Shown: one piece after another, positions 47,578 to 55,806 of the stretch
How positions within the stretch are numbered: position 1 is the first letter of the stretch
Layout of the letters: each line of letters opens with the position of its first letter
From: JABDEZ01 sp965276955
Lineage (GTDB): Bacteria > Bacteroidota > Bacteroidia > Chitinophagales > Chitinophagaceae
Assembly: GCA_965276955.1 (NCBI GenBank)
Contig: CBDIBP010000036.1
Coordinates: 90,776 to 154,775, forward strand
DNA: 64,000 nt
Reading direction: 5' to 3'
Notes under the pieces: model-generated
The model's input: only the letters and a program-made list of their open reading frames with translations
Told to the model about the DNA's origin: nothing
Database searches by the model: none
Program-made: the position numbers and the translations under genes

Positions 47578-48186
47578 ATGGATACTGAAATGATAAATGA
47601 CGTGCCTGAGCAAGAGGCTGCCCCCGAGGCTGCAAAGCCGGTAGTAGACACCAAGTGGTATGTACTGCGTGTGGTAAGTGGCAAGGAGCGTAAAGTAAAA
47701 GAACACCTGGATAAGGAGATAAAGATCAGTGGCTGGACAAATGCTATAATGCAGGTATTGTGCCCAATAGAAAAAGTATTCAAAGTAGTAGCAGGTAAAA
47801 AAGTGCTCCGCGAAAAGATACTGTTCCCCGGATACCTGATGATAGAGGCTGTGGATGGCAAGCTGCGCGACGATATGCTGCAGACAATAAAGGGTATTAC
47901 CAGTGTGATACACTTTTTGGGTAAAGACCACCCTACAGCGCTCCGCAAAAGCGAAGTGAACAAGATGTTCGGTAAGATGGATGAGGTAAGCGAGCAAGGC
48001 ATAGGCTATGCAGAACCATACATAGTAGGCGAAACAGTGAAGATAATAGACGGTCCTTTCAACGACTTCAACGGTGTGGTAGAAGAGGTGAACGAAGAAA
48101 AGAAGAAACTGAAGGTTGTAGTAAAGATCTTTGGCCGCGCTACACCGGTAGAGCTCAACTACATGCAGGTAGAAAAAGTAGCATAG
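47578..48186 (+). CDS. nusG: Transcription termination/antitermination factor NusG
   Basis: 202 residues from the ATG at 47578 (MDTEMINDV); a longer in-frame TTG start inside secE is rejected. The NGN domain carries KWYVLRVVSGKERKVKEHL and LFPGYLMIEA, and the C-terminal KOW domain carries GETVKIIDGPFNDFNGVVEEVNEEK (in outline). It binds RNA polymerase and couples transcription to translation or Rho. A strong terminator follows at once, so the usual rplK-rplA genes are not co-transcribed with it here. Confidence 0.96.
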   Translation: MDTEMINDVPEQEAAPEAAKPVVDTKWYVLRVVSGKERKVKEHLDKEIKISGWTNAIMQVLCPIEKVFKVVAGKKVLREKILFPGYLMIEAVDGKLRDDMLQTIKGITSVIHFLGKDHPTALRKSEVNKMFGKMDEVSEQGIGYAEPYIVGETVKIIDGPFNDFNGVVEEVNEEKKKLKVVVKIFGRATPVELNYMQVEKVA

Positions 48187-48208
48187 ATATTTTAAAATAT
48201 AAAATACC

Positions 48209-48246
48209 CAATAGCCGTTCCGCACCGCAGAACGGCTATTGCTTTT
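48209..48246 (+). terminator. Intrinsic terminator after nusG
   Basis: Perfect 12-bp stem (48209-48220 with 48230-48241), 9-base loop, followed by CTTTTC. Confidence 0.88.
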
Positions 48247-48271
48247 CTGCGAACTCCTACCAAAAAGTTCT

Positions 48272-48279
48272 TACATTTG
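48272..48279 (+). promoter_or_regulatory. Probable -7 element before the 102-residue gene
   Basis: TACATTTG, a full TAnnTTTG match 31 bases before the ATG at 48311. No clear TTTG box at the usual distance. Confidence 0.5.
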
Positions 48280-48310
48280 GACCTAAGGCCATAACTCACG
48301 ACTACCAGCC

Positions 48311-48619
48311 ATGGAAAACAACTATCACTACGCCACTGTTACCGAAGCTATAAATGTACTAAGGGCCCAAGGCTTTAATATTGACTTTAACCTGGAAGAG
48401 AACAGCATAGTATATCATGCTGGCAAGTTTGCCCATGATGAATTTGATATTGTAGAGACCTACCGCTACGAGGGCAACAGCGACCCAGGCGATGAGGCTA
48501 CCGTGTATGGCATAGAGAGTACAAGTGGCGTAAAAGGCATCCTGGTGACCGGCTATGGTATTTCTACAGACAATGCATCTACCGCCATGCTACGTAAACT
48601 AGGTATTAAGCACGAATAA
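48311..48619 (+). CDS. Conserved small hypothetical protein
   Basis: 102 residues with no membrane segment. It has two recognisable blocks: an N-terminal helix-strand unit (ATVTEAINVLRAQGFNIDFN) and a strand-rich half (DEFDIVETYRYEGNSDPGDEATVYGIES, GVKGILVTGYG; given in outline). Similar Bacteroidota proteins are often labelled phosphoribosylpyrophosphate synthetase, but I see none of that enzyme's motifs (no PRPP loop, no ATP-binding flap), and it is far too short. Function unknown. Probably its own transcript, starting from the -7 element just upstream. Confidence 0.78.
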   Translation: MENNYHYATVTEAINVLRAQGFNIDFNLEENSIVYHAGKFAHDEFDIVETYRYEGNSDPGDEATVYGIESTSGVKGILVTGYGISTDNASTAMLRKLGIKHE

Positions 48620-48642
48620 CCACCTGTATACTCTTTTTATTA

Positions 48643-48713
48643 TTTGACATTTGTCAAACTATTGGCTGCCAGTAGATGGTACATTGCAATGCCTATAAAT
48701 GTGCATTGCAATG
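48643..48713 (+). promoter_or_regulatory. Cluster of palindromes before the 226-residue gene, possible operators
   Basis: A 16-base perfect palindrome, TTTGACATTTGTCAAA, at 48643-48658, and two identical 10-base palindromes, CATTGCAATG, at 48682-48691 and 48704-48713. The latter pair are 22 bases apart, two helical turns, and the second contains the likely start codon (48711). This is the layout of a dimeric or cooperative repressor site, but no regulator is known. Confidence 0.45.
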
Positions 48714-49391
48714 AAAACACTTTTTATTCTTTTATTGTTTGTATCTGCAGATTGTGCTGCGCAGAGTAAAGGTTTGTTCCCCTATGGTGAGTTAGGAATT
48801 GGTGGCTGCACAGACGGCGGAACGGTACTTATTGCCAATAACAACTTCCTGTTCCATAGAAATAATATCATTTCTTTAGAGTATTACTATTGCGCTCACC
48901 CGGGCATCAACACACCAGCAGACTATACACCAGGTACTGCATGGTTTGGCACTGCAAGTTATCCATATTATGGCCTGGGTATGGCAACACTTATGTATGG
49001 AAAAATGCTTTTCGTACCGGGCGCGCCAGAGGTGCAATTCGCACTAAAGGCTGGCATTGGTGTAGGTACGCTTAACGCCCCGGAAAACTTTACTAAGCGG
49101 CAGCCGTCAAGTGGAGGTGGTGGGTGGTTCAACTTATTCTCGACCACACCACCAAACTACGACTATGAAATGGTGAATTCTACTCTTACAAGCTTCATCA
49201 TCAATCCATCAATGGAGTTATCTATTTCCAGGGGCTTTGGGATAAGGCTGGGGGTAATGGGTGTGCTCAACAGCTACCACAGTACTTTGGACCTACAGGC
49301 CACCATGCTGTTCGGCAGGCTGCGGAAACGGCTGCCTAAGAGAGTGCGGACGAGTGAGATGATAGAAGCCCATGGTAATGATATTTATTAG
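48711..49391 (+). CDS. Exported protein of unknown function, probable beta-barrel
   Basis: About 226 residues from the ATG at 48711 (MKTLFILLLFVSADCAAQ), a clean signal peptide; an ATG four codons earlier adds nothing. The mature part begins SKGLFPYGELGIGG and has alternating aromatic and glycine-rich strands (YYGLGMATLMYGKMLF, QFALKAGIGVGTL, SISRGFGIRLGVMG), the look of a small outer-membrane barrel of the porin/OmpW size. The Lys/Arg-rich end (RLRKRLPKRVRTSE) is unusual for such a barrel. It converges on the methyltransferase gene with a 10-base gap. No family recognised. Confidence 0.7.
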   Translation: MKTLFILLLFVSADCAAQSKGLFPYGELGIGGCTDGGTVLIANNNFLFHRNNIISLEYYYCAHPGINTPADYTPGTAWFGTASYPYYGLGMATLMYGKMLFVPGAPEVQFALKAGIGVGTLNAPENFTKRQPSSGGGGWFNLFSTTPPNYDYEMVNSTLTSFIINPSMELSISRGFGIRLGVMGVLNSYHSTLDLQATMLFGRLRKRLPKRVRTSEMIEAHGNDIY

Positions 49392-49401
49392 GGACTATCA
49401 G

Positions 49402-50652
49402 TTAGATGCGCTGTGCTAACACTCTCCCTGTCCTTTCTATTATACCCACCACCAAAGCATTGCCCATAAAAAATGCGCGCTTTATGGCCGTAGTGCCTTC
49501 GGTATGGCCATCGGGAAACATGTTCAGCCGCTCTAATTCTAAAGGGGTAAGTCTTCTGAGTCTACCATCAGCTGTCCGTATCACGTGCTTGAATCTGGAA
49601 GGGGCCGCCCCACCCTCACCTGTTATTATTGTCCTCGATGGCTTATCTAATGGGTCGGGGAATACCATGGAGCCTTCGCTATACTGATATTCAAATCCAG
49701 ATGTGCTATTGACTCTTTTTTCGCTCTTGGCACCTTTCAGATACGACCACTTATCCAAGCTATCTTCGTCAATGTAGTATTCCTGAGGCACGGCATCATT
49801 AGGTAGTATTTTACTGCCCAAGGTCTCGAAAGGCCCATCGTAACTTGGAGTGGTATTGATGGTATACACATCCCTGCCTATCATTATACCGCTATTTTCG
49901 AACGGGCTTACGGCTGCACCCTGTTGTTTATTGAATTCATTAGAAACGTCCACTACATCGCCAGTTATCTTAAAGTGCTTTGGCTTTTCCTTCGCGGCCG
50001 TTTGCACAGGGAATGCTTCTGCAAACACACCTTCTTTCAGAACCCAAGTTATAGGGTCTTTCAGTTTTAATACGTGAGCATGCACTTTGCTGGAGCTGTG
50101 GTAGCTAAGAAAAAATATTCTGCGCCTTCTTTGCGGCATGCCATAATCTGCGGCATTTATCACCCTCCACTCTACAATATAACCCAGGTCAGCAAGAGAT
50201 GCCAGCATAATAGCAAAGTCGCGGCCCCGCTGCTTTACGGGTGATTTTAATAACCTATCCACGTTTTCAAGCAGCAAGAATTTGGGCTGCTGCTCTTTTT
50301 CATTCAGTATACGGTATATCTCCCACCATAGCACACCTTTTTTACCTTCCAGCCCCTTCGTGTATTTGAGTGTGCCGGCCACCGAATAGTCCTGGCAGGG
50401 GAAGCCGCCCACCAGCATATCGTGTTCTGGTATCTCCTCAGTGGCAACTGTAGCGATGTTCTGATTTGTATGCCCTTCCGAGCCAAATCGTTTCACATAA
50501 ATATCTGATGCATGCTGGCTTTTAGTAGCAGGTTCCCATTGATTGCTCCAAACGACCTTAAACTTAGGTGAAGCCCGCTGCAAGCCAAGCCGGAAGCCGC
50601 CCACACCTGCGAACAGTTCTATCACTTTTATTTGCCTGGTATTTGCCGACAT
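49402..50652 (-). CDS. dcm: DNA cytosine-5 methyltransferase
   Basis: 416 residues with the ordered motifs of m5C methyltransferases: I (IELFAGVGGFRLGL), IV with catalytic Cys86 (GGFPCQDYSVAG), VI (LLLENVDRLLKS), VIII (PQRRRRIFFLSY), and at the C-terminus IX/X (LTPLELERLNMFPDG, FMGNALVVGII). The target-recognition region (about 200-310) has no recognisable specificity. It lies 39 bases after the Vsr gene in the same direction; no restriction endonuclease gene adjoins. The pair may act as a solitary Dcm-Vsr system or be what is left of a restriction-modification locus. Confidence 0.95.
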   Translation of the reverse strand: MSANTRQIKVIELFAGVGGFRLGLQRASPKFKVVWSNQWEPATKSQHASDIYVKRFGSEGHTNQNIATVATEEIPEHDMLVGGFPCQDYSVAGTLKYTKGLEGKKGVLWWEIYRILNEKEQQPKFLLLENVDRLLKSPVKQRGRDFAIMLASLADLGYIVEWRVINAADYGMPQRRRRIFFLSYHSSSKVHAHVLKLKDPITWVLKEGVFAEAFPVQTAAKEKPKHFKITGDVVDVSNEFNKQQGAAVSPFENSGIMIGRDVYTINTTPSYDGPFETLGSKILPNDAVPQEYYIDEDSLDKWSYLKGAKSEKRVNSTSGFEYQYSEGSMVFPDPLDKPSRTIITGEGGAAPSRFKHVIRTADGRLRRLTPLELERLNMFPDGHTEGTTAIKRAFFMGNALVVGIIERTGRVLAQRI

Positions 50653-50691
50653 AGAACAAAGATACCTTTCTAGCGGTGCGGATCAAAAAGT

Positions 50692-51132
50692 TTATAGCAC
50701 CATTTTTATTTTATCGATCAGCTGTTCCGCATTCTTTTTCAATTCACATTCCCATATGGTAAGTACCTTGTAGCCCAGTGCTGTAAGTTGGTCCTCCTTG
50801 GCTATATCCCGGGCCTTGTTCTTGGAGAATTTGTTCTCCCAGAACTCTTTATTTGTTTTGGGTGGCGGGTAGTTGCAGGTGGGGCATCGATGCCAAAAAC
50901 AACCGTGTACAAAAATGGCAACTTTGCGGTTCACAAATGTGATGTCCGGACGGCCTGGTATCTTCTTATAATTTACCCTGTAGCCTTTCAAACCGTTGTG
51001 CCATAGGAGTTTTCGAAGTGCTATTTCCGGCTTCGTGTCTTTCGCCTTATTGGCACTCATCACCCTGGAAACGTTCTCGTTCTTCGGCTTGGGAGAGCGT
51101 TTGTCCCGAACATATTTCTTACCGGCTTCCAC
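50692..51132 (-). CDS. vsr: Very short patch repair endonuclease Vsr
   Basis: 146 residues. Marks of the family: VSRVMSANKAKDTKPEIALRKLLW (outline), the catalytic Asp63 in PGRPDITFVNRKVAIFVHG, and the metal-binding cluster GCFWHRCPTC (Cys78, His81, Cys83, Cys86). Vsr nicks next to T:G mismatches that arise when 5-methylcytosine deaminates, preventing C-to-T mutations at Dcm sites. It is transcribed just before the methyltransferase, as expected for a functional pair. Confidence 0.94.
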   Translation of the reverse strand: MEAGKKYVRDKRSPKPKNENVSRVMSANKAKDTKPEIALRKLLWHNGLKGYRVNYKKIPGRPDITFVNRKVAIFVHGCFWHRCPTCNYPPPKTNKEFWENKFSKNKARDIAKEDQLTALGYKVLTIWECELKKNAEQLIDKIKMVL

Positions 51133-51160
51133 AGGTACAAAGCTAAGGGTAAACTGTTGG

Positions 51161-51865
51161 CTATCCTTCGAGGTGTATGGATATTACAATACTGCGACTG
51201 TGCAGGTCTTGTATGGCGTTGGAAAGCGGTATAGCAGGTGAACGGTAGAGCTGGTTGACAAGGCCCTGGCTCAGCTTTATCTCCGGGCTAAAAATGAAAT
51301 TAGAGTTAAAGAACTCAAAGCCCACTCCTATTTCATAACCGGCATCAATGGGTTGTACTTTCAGGAACTCATCTTGCCTGTGCGAGCGAGAGTTGGCAGC
51401 GAGGTCATAGTCGAACTTGCCACCGAGCAGACCGTAAAACCGAAAATTCTTGATACGGTCGCTTTTGAACTTGAGCTGCACCGGCAGGTGCATGTATATA
51501 GACTCAATGGTACGATCGGAGATACTGTCTTTTGGGATATTATACTCGAACACGAGGCGTTTTTCTGCAAATTCGAGGCTGGGGACAAAGCGGATATCGA
51601 TAAACTTGCTGAGGCGAAGATTGGATATCAAACCCAGGTTGAAGCCTGGCAGCCAATGCGGTTGTATACGCTTGAAGGTATCAGTATTGGCAAAGGATGC
51701 AGTATAATTGATACGGTATACTGAATAGTTGAGACCAAAAGTGATGCCAAAGTAGTATAGTTTATCATCGTGCTCCGGCATGTTCAGTATATCGCGCTGG
51801 GCCATGGCATGACCTGAGAATAAGGAACTGCAGAAGAATAAAAAAACAAAAATGCCGTGGCGCAT
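51161..51865 (-). CDS. porT: T9SS outer-membrane protein PorT
   Basis: 234 residues with a signal peptide (to about AMAQ23) followed by DILNMPEHDDKLYYFGITFGLN, close to the PorT/SprT N-terminus, then an eight-stranded barrel-like pattern ending HSRSIVISIHLEG. PorT is required for type IX secretion in P. gingivalis and for gliding in Flavobacterium (as SprT). It is divergent from the peroxiredoxin gene and 28 bases ahead of vsr. The minus-strand TATCTTCG at 51905-51912 may be its -7 element; the same octamer precedes ftsK. Confidence 0.85.
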   Translation of the reverse strand: MRHGIFVFLFFCSSLFSGHAMAQRDILNMPEHDDKLYYFGITFGLNYSVYRINYTASFANTDTFKRIQPHWLPGFNLGLISNLRLSKFIDIRFVPSLEFAEKRLVFEYNIPKDSISDRTIESIYMHLPVQLKFKSDRIKNFRFYGLLGGKFDYDLAANSRSHRQDEFLKVQPIDAGYEIGVGFEFFNSNFIFSPEIKLSQGLVNQLYRSPAIPLSNAIQDLHSRSIVISIHLEG

Positions 51866-52045
51866 GAAATGGTTTAAAACGTTCAGCTATAGTACAACAA
51901 GTTACGAAGATACAGTATGCCTTTTTATTAGCGGCAACGTGTACGGAATGTAAATTGAAAAATATTGGCAATTCCTTTACATTTATTAAACCTTTAACGG
52001 CTAATTTTATCTATTCATTGTTCACCAAATTAACTTTAACACACC

Positions 52046-52684
52046 ATGGCCGTTCGTTTAGGAGATGTTGCCCCAAATTTTAAAGCTAAGACAACCGCAG
52101 GTGAAATAGACTTTCATGAATACCTTGGCGATAGCTGGGGTGTACTATTCTCTCATCCTGCCGACTATACACCGGTATGTACCACAGAGCTGGGCCGCAC
52201 AGCACAGCTGAAGGACGAATTTGATAAACGCAACGTAAAGGTCATAGCCGTAAGCGTAGATGCACTGGACCGACACGAAGGCTGGGTAAACGACATTAAT
52301 GAAACGCAGCACACAACAGTAGACTTCCCTATAATTGCAGACAGCGACCGCAATGTGGCCACGCTGTATGATATGATACACCCCAATGCATCAGAAACAT
52401 TTACAGTGCGCAGCCTGTTCGTGATAGGGCCCGATAAGAAGGTGAAACTGACCATCACTTACCCGGCAAGTACAGGACGCAACTTTATAGAGGTATTGCG
52501 TGTTATAGATAGTCTGCAACTGACGGCCAAGTATAGCGTGGCCACACCAGCAGACTGGAAAAATGGAGAGGATGTGATAGTGGTGCCAGCAGTATCGACA
52601 GCGGATGCAGAGGTAAAATTCCCGAAAGGGTTGAAGATCGTAAAACCATATTTAAGATATACACCTCAGCCAGACCTGAGCTAA
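52046..52684 (+). CDS. One-cysteine peroxiredoxin (Prx6 type)
   Basis: 212 residues. HPADYTPVCTTELGR holds the peroxidatic Cys45, and it is the only cysteine in the protein, so it is a 1-Cys enzyme needing an outside thiol. The C-terminal extension (KYSVATPADWKNGEDVIV, LKIVKPYLRYTPQPDLS) is that of the Prx6 subfamily rather than AhpC. It reduces hydrogen peroxide or organic peroxides in the cytosol. It stands alone between its terminator and porT. It could be an OxyR target, but I see no recognisable site. Confidence 0.94.
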   Translation: MAVRLGDVAPNFKAKTTAGEIDFHEYLGDSWGVLFSHPADYTPVCTTELGRTAQLKDEFDKRNVKVIAVSVDALDRHEGWVNDINETQHTTVDFPIIADSDRNVATLYDMIHPNASETFTVRSLFVIGPDKKVKLTITYPASTGRNFIEVLRVIDSLQLTAKYSVATPADWKNGEDVIVVPAVSTADAEVKFPKGLKIVKPYLRYTPQPDLS

Positions 52685-52714
52685 GACTTTTCCCTTTCCT
52701 TGTGCGAACGAATG

Positions 52715-52744
52715 AGCCTGTCATGAAAATGACGGGCTTTTTTC
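52715..52744 (+). terminator. Intrinsic terminator of the peroxiredoxin gene
   Basis: Ten-position stem AGCCTGTCAT / ATGACGGGCT (52715-52724 with 52729-52738, one T-G pair), GAAA-type loop, then TTTTTT. Confidence 0.9.
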
Positions 52745-52781
52745 TTATTTGTAGCGATGGTTGTAAGTGGGATTGTTGAAC

Positions 52782-53016
52782 AAATTTCCGGTCGGTAAGA
52801 AAAATAGAACCGGTAAGTTTTGGGTTAATCTCGTGTTGGAATGCTTTGTGGTGGCTCATATTGGTTTGATAGTTAATTTCTTGTTCTTTCCGGTTCTTAC
52901 TCCCGCCAGAAAAAGTGGGACAGGTGACAGTGGTAATGGTGGACGGTGATACGCGAGACCAACTACCCCGGGCTAAAGGCTATTCATTCTTCAAAAAAAG
53001 GGAAGATGAAGTTGCG
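52782..53016 (+). repeat. Dispersed repeat unit, copy A
   Basis: A 235-bp unit that starts with AAATTTCCGGTCGGTAAGA and is repeated directly at 53017. Shared blocks include the 23 bases at the start, GGCTCATAT, and the 28 bases around 52868-52895. It contains inner inverted motifs (GTAAGAA near 52794 and CCGGTTCTTAC near 52890). An open frame crosses it, but the reading appears to be a by-product. Confidence 0.8.
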
Positions 53017-53250
53017 AAATTTCCGGTCGGTAAGAAAAAACGAATCGGTATTTTGGGATCGGTTTTGATGGTGAAATGCTGTGTGATGGCTCATATAGGT
53101 TCGATAGTTAATTTCTTGTTCTTTCCGGTTTTTACTCCCACCAGAAAACGCGGGACAGGCGGTGGTGATAAAGAGGGAAGTGCTATACTGGAGACCAACC
53201 ACCCCGGCCTAAAGGACACCCCTCCTTCAAAAAAAGTGGATGATAAAGTA
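53017..53250 (+). repeat. Dispersed repeat unit, copy B
   Basis: Direct copy of the unit at 52782, with scattered substitutions. It ends in ACCACCCCGGCCTAAAGG and a C/T-rich then A-rich stretch, a tail whose reverse complement recurs between copies C and D at 23.34-23.39 kb. From 53251 to 53400 I see no gene, only a 7-bp hairpin (53358-53364 with 53374-53380) with no T run. Confidence 0.8.
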
Positions 53251-53400
53251 GCCGCTTCTACCCTATCACCAACATGTTGCTGAATCGGCTTTAAAAAAGG
53301 TAAAAAAGAGACAAGTTACATTGTGCTGAACGTTGTTACCTAAAGAAGATATGCACAGTTCCACAAGAGATGCGTGGAACAATGGCATGTCAGATCGCTA

Positions 53401-54600
53401 TTACCTATTGAACGTAAACAGTGCTGCATCTTCGTTCCTTTTTTGCAAGAGGGCATCATGTATGATATCGGCAGCAATAGCACTAAACGTGATACCGTTG
53501 CCACCAAAACCTAATGCAAAAAATGTATGTGGCCGCTCTGGGATGCTGCCAATGTAGGGCAGGCCGTCTTTGGTCTTAGCAAATGCGCCGCCCCAGCTAA
53601 AGTCTGCTTTCAATGGAATGTGGCTCATCTTTTTACAAAAAGCTTCCTGTAGTAATTGCGCTTTCTTTTTGACGGTACTGTTGGCGATCTGCGGATGATG
53701 ATACGGATCATCTCTGCCCCCTACAAGTATACGGTCGCCATTGACCACCCGAAAGTACATATAGGGGTCGGCTGTTTCCCAAACCAAGCTGTTCTGATGC
53801 CAAAAGTGACAGGACAATGGCTCTGATACCAGCGCATAGGTGGAATGTACATCGGCTATCTTGCGGGGTATATACTTCATACTTTCGTAACCACTTGCTA
53901 TGACCAATTTCTTTGCTTTTATGGTGCGATCGTCATCAGTGTGCAGTACCACACCGGCTTTATTATGCTCTATATGGCGGATACTGGTATTGTTATACAC
54001 ATGATGCCCACTATGGGTAAAGGCTTGCAGTAATGCATGCGCCAGCATATATGCATCCACCTCACCACCATCGGCCGATAGCACTGCGCCAGGAGCAGTG
54101 ATGCCAAAGACATCTGACACATCTTTTTGCTGCAGCCATTCGATATCAAAGCCGTGTTTCACCCGCAGTTCAAATTCCTCGTGTAGAGTAGATACATCTT
54201 TTTTATAACTGGCATATTGCAGGCTGGGCCTAATATGCATATCCAGCTGCGGCTGTAGCTGCCGGCACATCTTGTGAATATCGTAAATAGCCTTTCTGCA
54301 TAGCTTGTAGCTGCGCACTGCATTGTCCTCACCTACGTACTTACTTAGTTGCACCAGGGGTGTATCTATCTCGTACTGAAGGAATGCCGTGCTGGCAGCA
54401 GTACTACCCATGCCCACGTGCCGGCGATCGAACACAGCACAGCTGAACCCGCTATTGCGCAGGCGGTGCGCTACCAGCGCACCGCTGATGCCTGCGCCCA
54501 TAATAGCGACATCGATACTCAGATCTTTATCTAAAGAAGGATAGGTATTTACAATACCATTCTTCATTAACCAATAAGGTTGATGCGCGTAAAGGTTCAT
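53401..54600 (-). CDS. FAD-dependent amine/amino-acid oxidase-like protein (DadA type)
   Basis: 399 residues. The dinucleotide-binding motif is VAIMGAGISGALVAHRLRNSG (about 31-51), followed by DRRHVGMGSTAASTAFLQYE, the GxGxTxxSxG-like FAD contact region of the DAO family. KLVIASGYES and GDRILVGGRDD and the final ALGFGGNGITFSAIAADII (FAD ribityl contact) complete the fold. Substrate unknown; glycine, sarcosine or D-amino acids are typical for the family. There is no C-terminal Rieske domain. It is the last gene before the repeat region and is transcribed alone, 103 bases downstream of the fbaB stop and behind its terminator. Confidence 0.85.
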   Translation of the reverse strand: MNLYAHQPYWLMKNGIVNTYPSLDKDLSIDVAIMGAGISGALVAHRLRNSGFSCAVFDRRHVGMGSTAASTAFLQYEIDTPLVQLSKYVGEDNAVRSYKLCRKAIYDIHKMCRQLQPQLDMHIRPSLQYASYKKDVSTLHEEFELRVKHGFDIEWLQQKDVSDVFGITAPGAVLSADGGEVDAYMLAHALLQAFTHSGHHVYNNTSIRHIEHNKAGVVLHTDDDRTIKAKKLVIASGYESMKYIPRKIADVHSTYALVSEPLSCHFWHQNSLVWETADPYMYFRVVNGDRILVGGRDDPYHHPQIANSTVKKKAQLLQEAFCKKMSHIPLKADFSWGGAFAKTKDGLPYIGSIPERPHTFFALGFGGNGITFSAIAADIIHDALLQKRNEDAALFTFNR

Positions 54601-54651
54601 AGAAATGATGCCTTTATAAATTATGCCAAGAGTATATTTATAATAACAAGC

Positions 54652-54681
54652 AAAAAAAACCGCCCCGGGATGCGGGACGGC
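54652..54681 (-). terminator. Intrinsic terminator of fbaB
   Basis: Eight-bp GC-rich stem (54660-54667 with 54673-54680) with one G-T pair, followed on the minus strand by eight T. Confidence 0.92.
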
Positions 54682-54703
54682 TGTAATATGATGTTTTGTT
54701 TGC

Positions 54704-55762
54704 TTATGCTATTGTGATAGACTCATCGAGATAAACATCCTGTATGGTCTGCAGCAACGCAGTGCCCTCTGCAAATGGACGCTGGAAGGCCTTACGACCA
54801 CTGATGAGGCCCATACCACCTGCACGCTTGTTTACCACAGCTGTGGTGATAGCATCCTGCAGATCGCTTGCGCCTAATGACTCTCCACCTGAGTTGATAA
54901 GACCTACACGGCCCATGTAGCAATTGGCTACCTGGTAGCGTGCCAGATCAATTGGGTGATCGGTGGTCAGTTTATCGTAAACCAGTTTGCTGGTTTTCCC
55001 ATAGTTAAGCGCAGTATAGCCACCATTTGTAGTTGGCAATTTCTGCTTGATGATATCTGCCTGAATGGTAACACCCAGGTGATTGGCCTGGCCGGTAAGA
55101 TCGGCAGAAACGCTGTAGTCAACACCATCTTTCTTAAAGGCGCTATTGCGCAGGTAGCACCAAAGGATGGTAGCCATACCTAACTCATGCGCATATTCAA
55201 AAGCTTTTGCCACTTCCACTATCTGGCGAGCGCTTTCTTCTGAACCAAAGTATATAGTAGCCCCTACTGCAGTTGCGCCCATGTTCCACGCATCCTTGAT
55301 GGTGCCGAACATTATCTGATCGAACTTATTAGGGTAAGTAAGAAACTCGTTGTGGTTTACTTTTACAATGAAGGGGATCTTATGTGCGTACTTGCGCGCT
55401 ACCATACCCAGCACACCGTAAGTAGACGCTACTGCGTTACAACCGCCTTCTATAGCCAGCTTAACTATATTTTCAGGATCGAAGAACATAGGGTTTGGCG
55501 CGAAAGATGCGCCCGCACTGTGCTCTATACCCTGATCTACCGGCAGTATAGATACATAACCGGTATTGGCCAGGCGACCATGAGCCATAATATTGTTAAG
55601 GCTGCGCAATGTTTGGATATTGCGGTTAGAGTTCGTCCAAATATTATCTAAATGACCTGGACCAGGAACATGCAGGTTTCCCTTTGGAAAAGTGTTGGAA
55701 GTGTGGTTGAGGTAATATTCCGCTTTGTCGCCGAGTAATTCCTGAATTTTGTTTGCAGCCAT
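54704..55762 (-). CDS. fbaB: Class I fructose-bisphosphate aldolase (DhnA/FbaB type)
   Basis: 352 residues, the length usual for bacterial FbaB. VSILPVDQGIEHSAG, KVNHNEFLTYPNKF, and TGQANHLGVTIQADIIKQKLP (outline) match the family; Lys239 in QADIIKQK is the best candidate for the Schiff-base lysine. The enzyme splits fructose 1,6-bisphosphate in glycolysis and reverses this in gluconeogenesis. Monocistronic: a -7 element lies at 55790-55797 and a terminator follows. Confidence 0.94.
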   Translation of the reverse strand: MAANKIQELLGDKAEYYLNHTSNTFPKGNLHVPGPGHLDNIWTNSNRNIQTLRSLNNIMAHGRLANTGYVSILPVDQGIEHSAGASFAPNPMFFDPENIVKLAIEGGCNAVASTYGVLGMVARKYAHKIPFIVKVNHNEFLTYPNKFDQIMFGTIKDAWNMGATAVGATIYFGSEESARQIVEVAKAFEYAHELGMATILWCYLRNSAFKKDGVDYSVSADLTGQANHLGVTIQADIIKQKLPTTNGGYTALNYGKTSKLVYDKLTTDHPIDLARYQVANCYMGRVGLINSGGESLGASDLQDAITTAVVNKRAGGMGLISGRKAFQRPFAEGTALLQTIQDVYLDESITIA

Positions 55763-55789
55763 ATATAATACTGTTTTTTAAAATTTGTG

Positions 55790-55797
55790 CAAAGGTA
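55790..55797 (-). promoter_or_regulatory. Probable -7 element of fbaB
   Basis: The minus strand reads TACCTTTG, a full TAnnTTTG match, 27 bases before the fbaB ATG. A CTTTA near 55813 could act as a weak -33 box; it lies inside the end of the upstream gene. Confidence 0.55.
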
Positions 55798-55806
55798 ATA
55801 AACATT

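Noticed and set aside
48311..48619. Reading this gene as a phosphoribosylpyrophosphate synthetase
   Set aside because: The protein has 102 residues and none of that enzyme's motifs; the name circulates for similar proteins but the sequence does not support it.
52767..53283. Small genes in the repeat region (two open frames starting at 52767 and 52915)
   Set aside because: They are created by the repeat copies themselves, with similar peptides in both; no signal peptide, domain or start signal supports a gene, so I keep this only as a question in the findings.
53358..53380. A terminator after the DadA-like gene
   Set aside because: The 7-bp hairpin has no T run on either strand.
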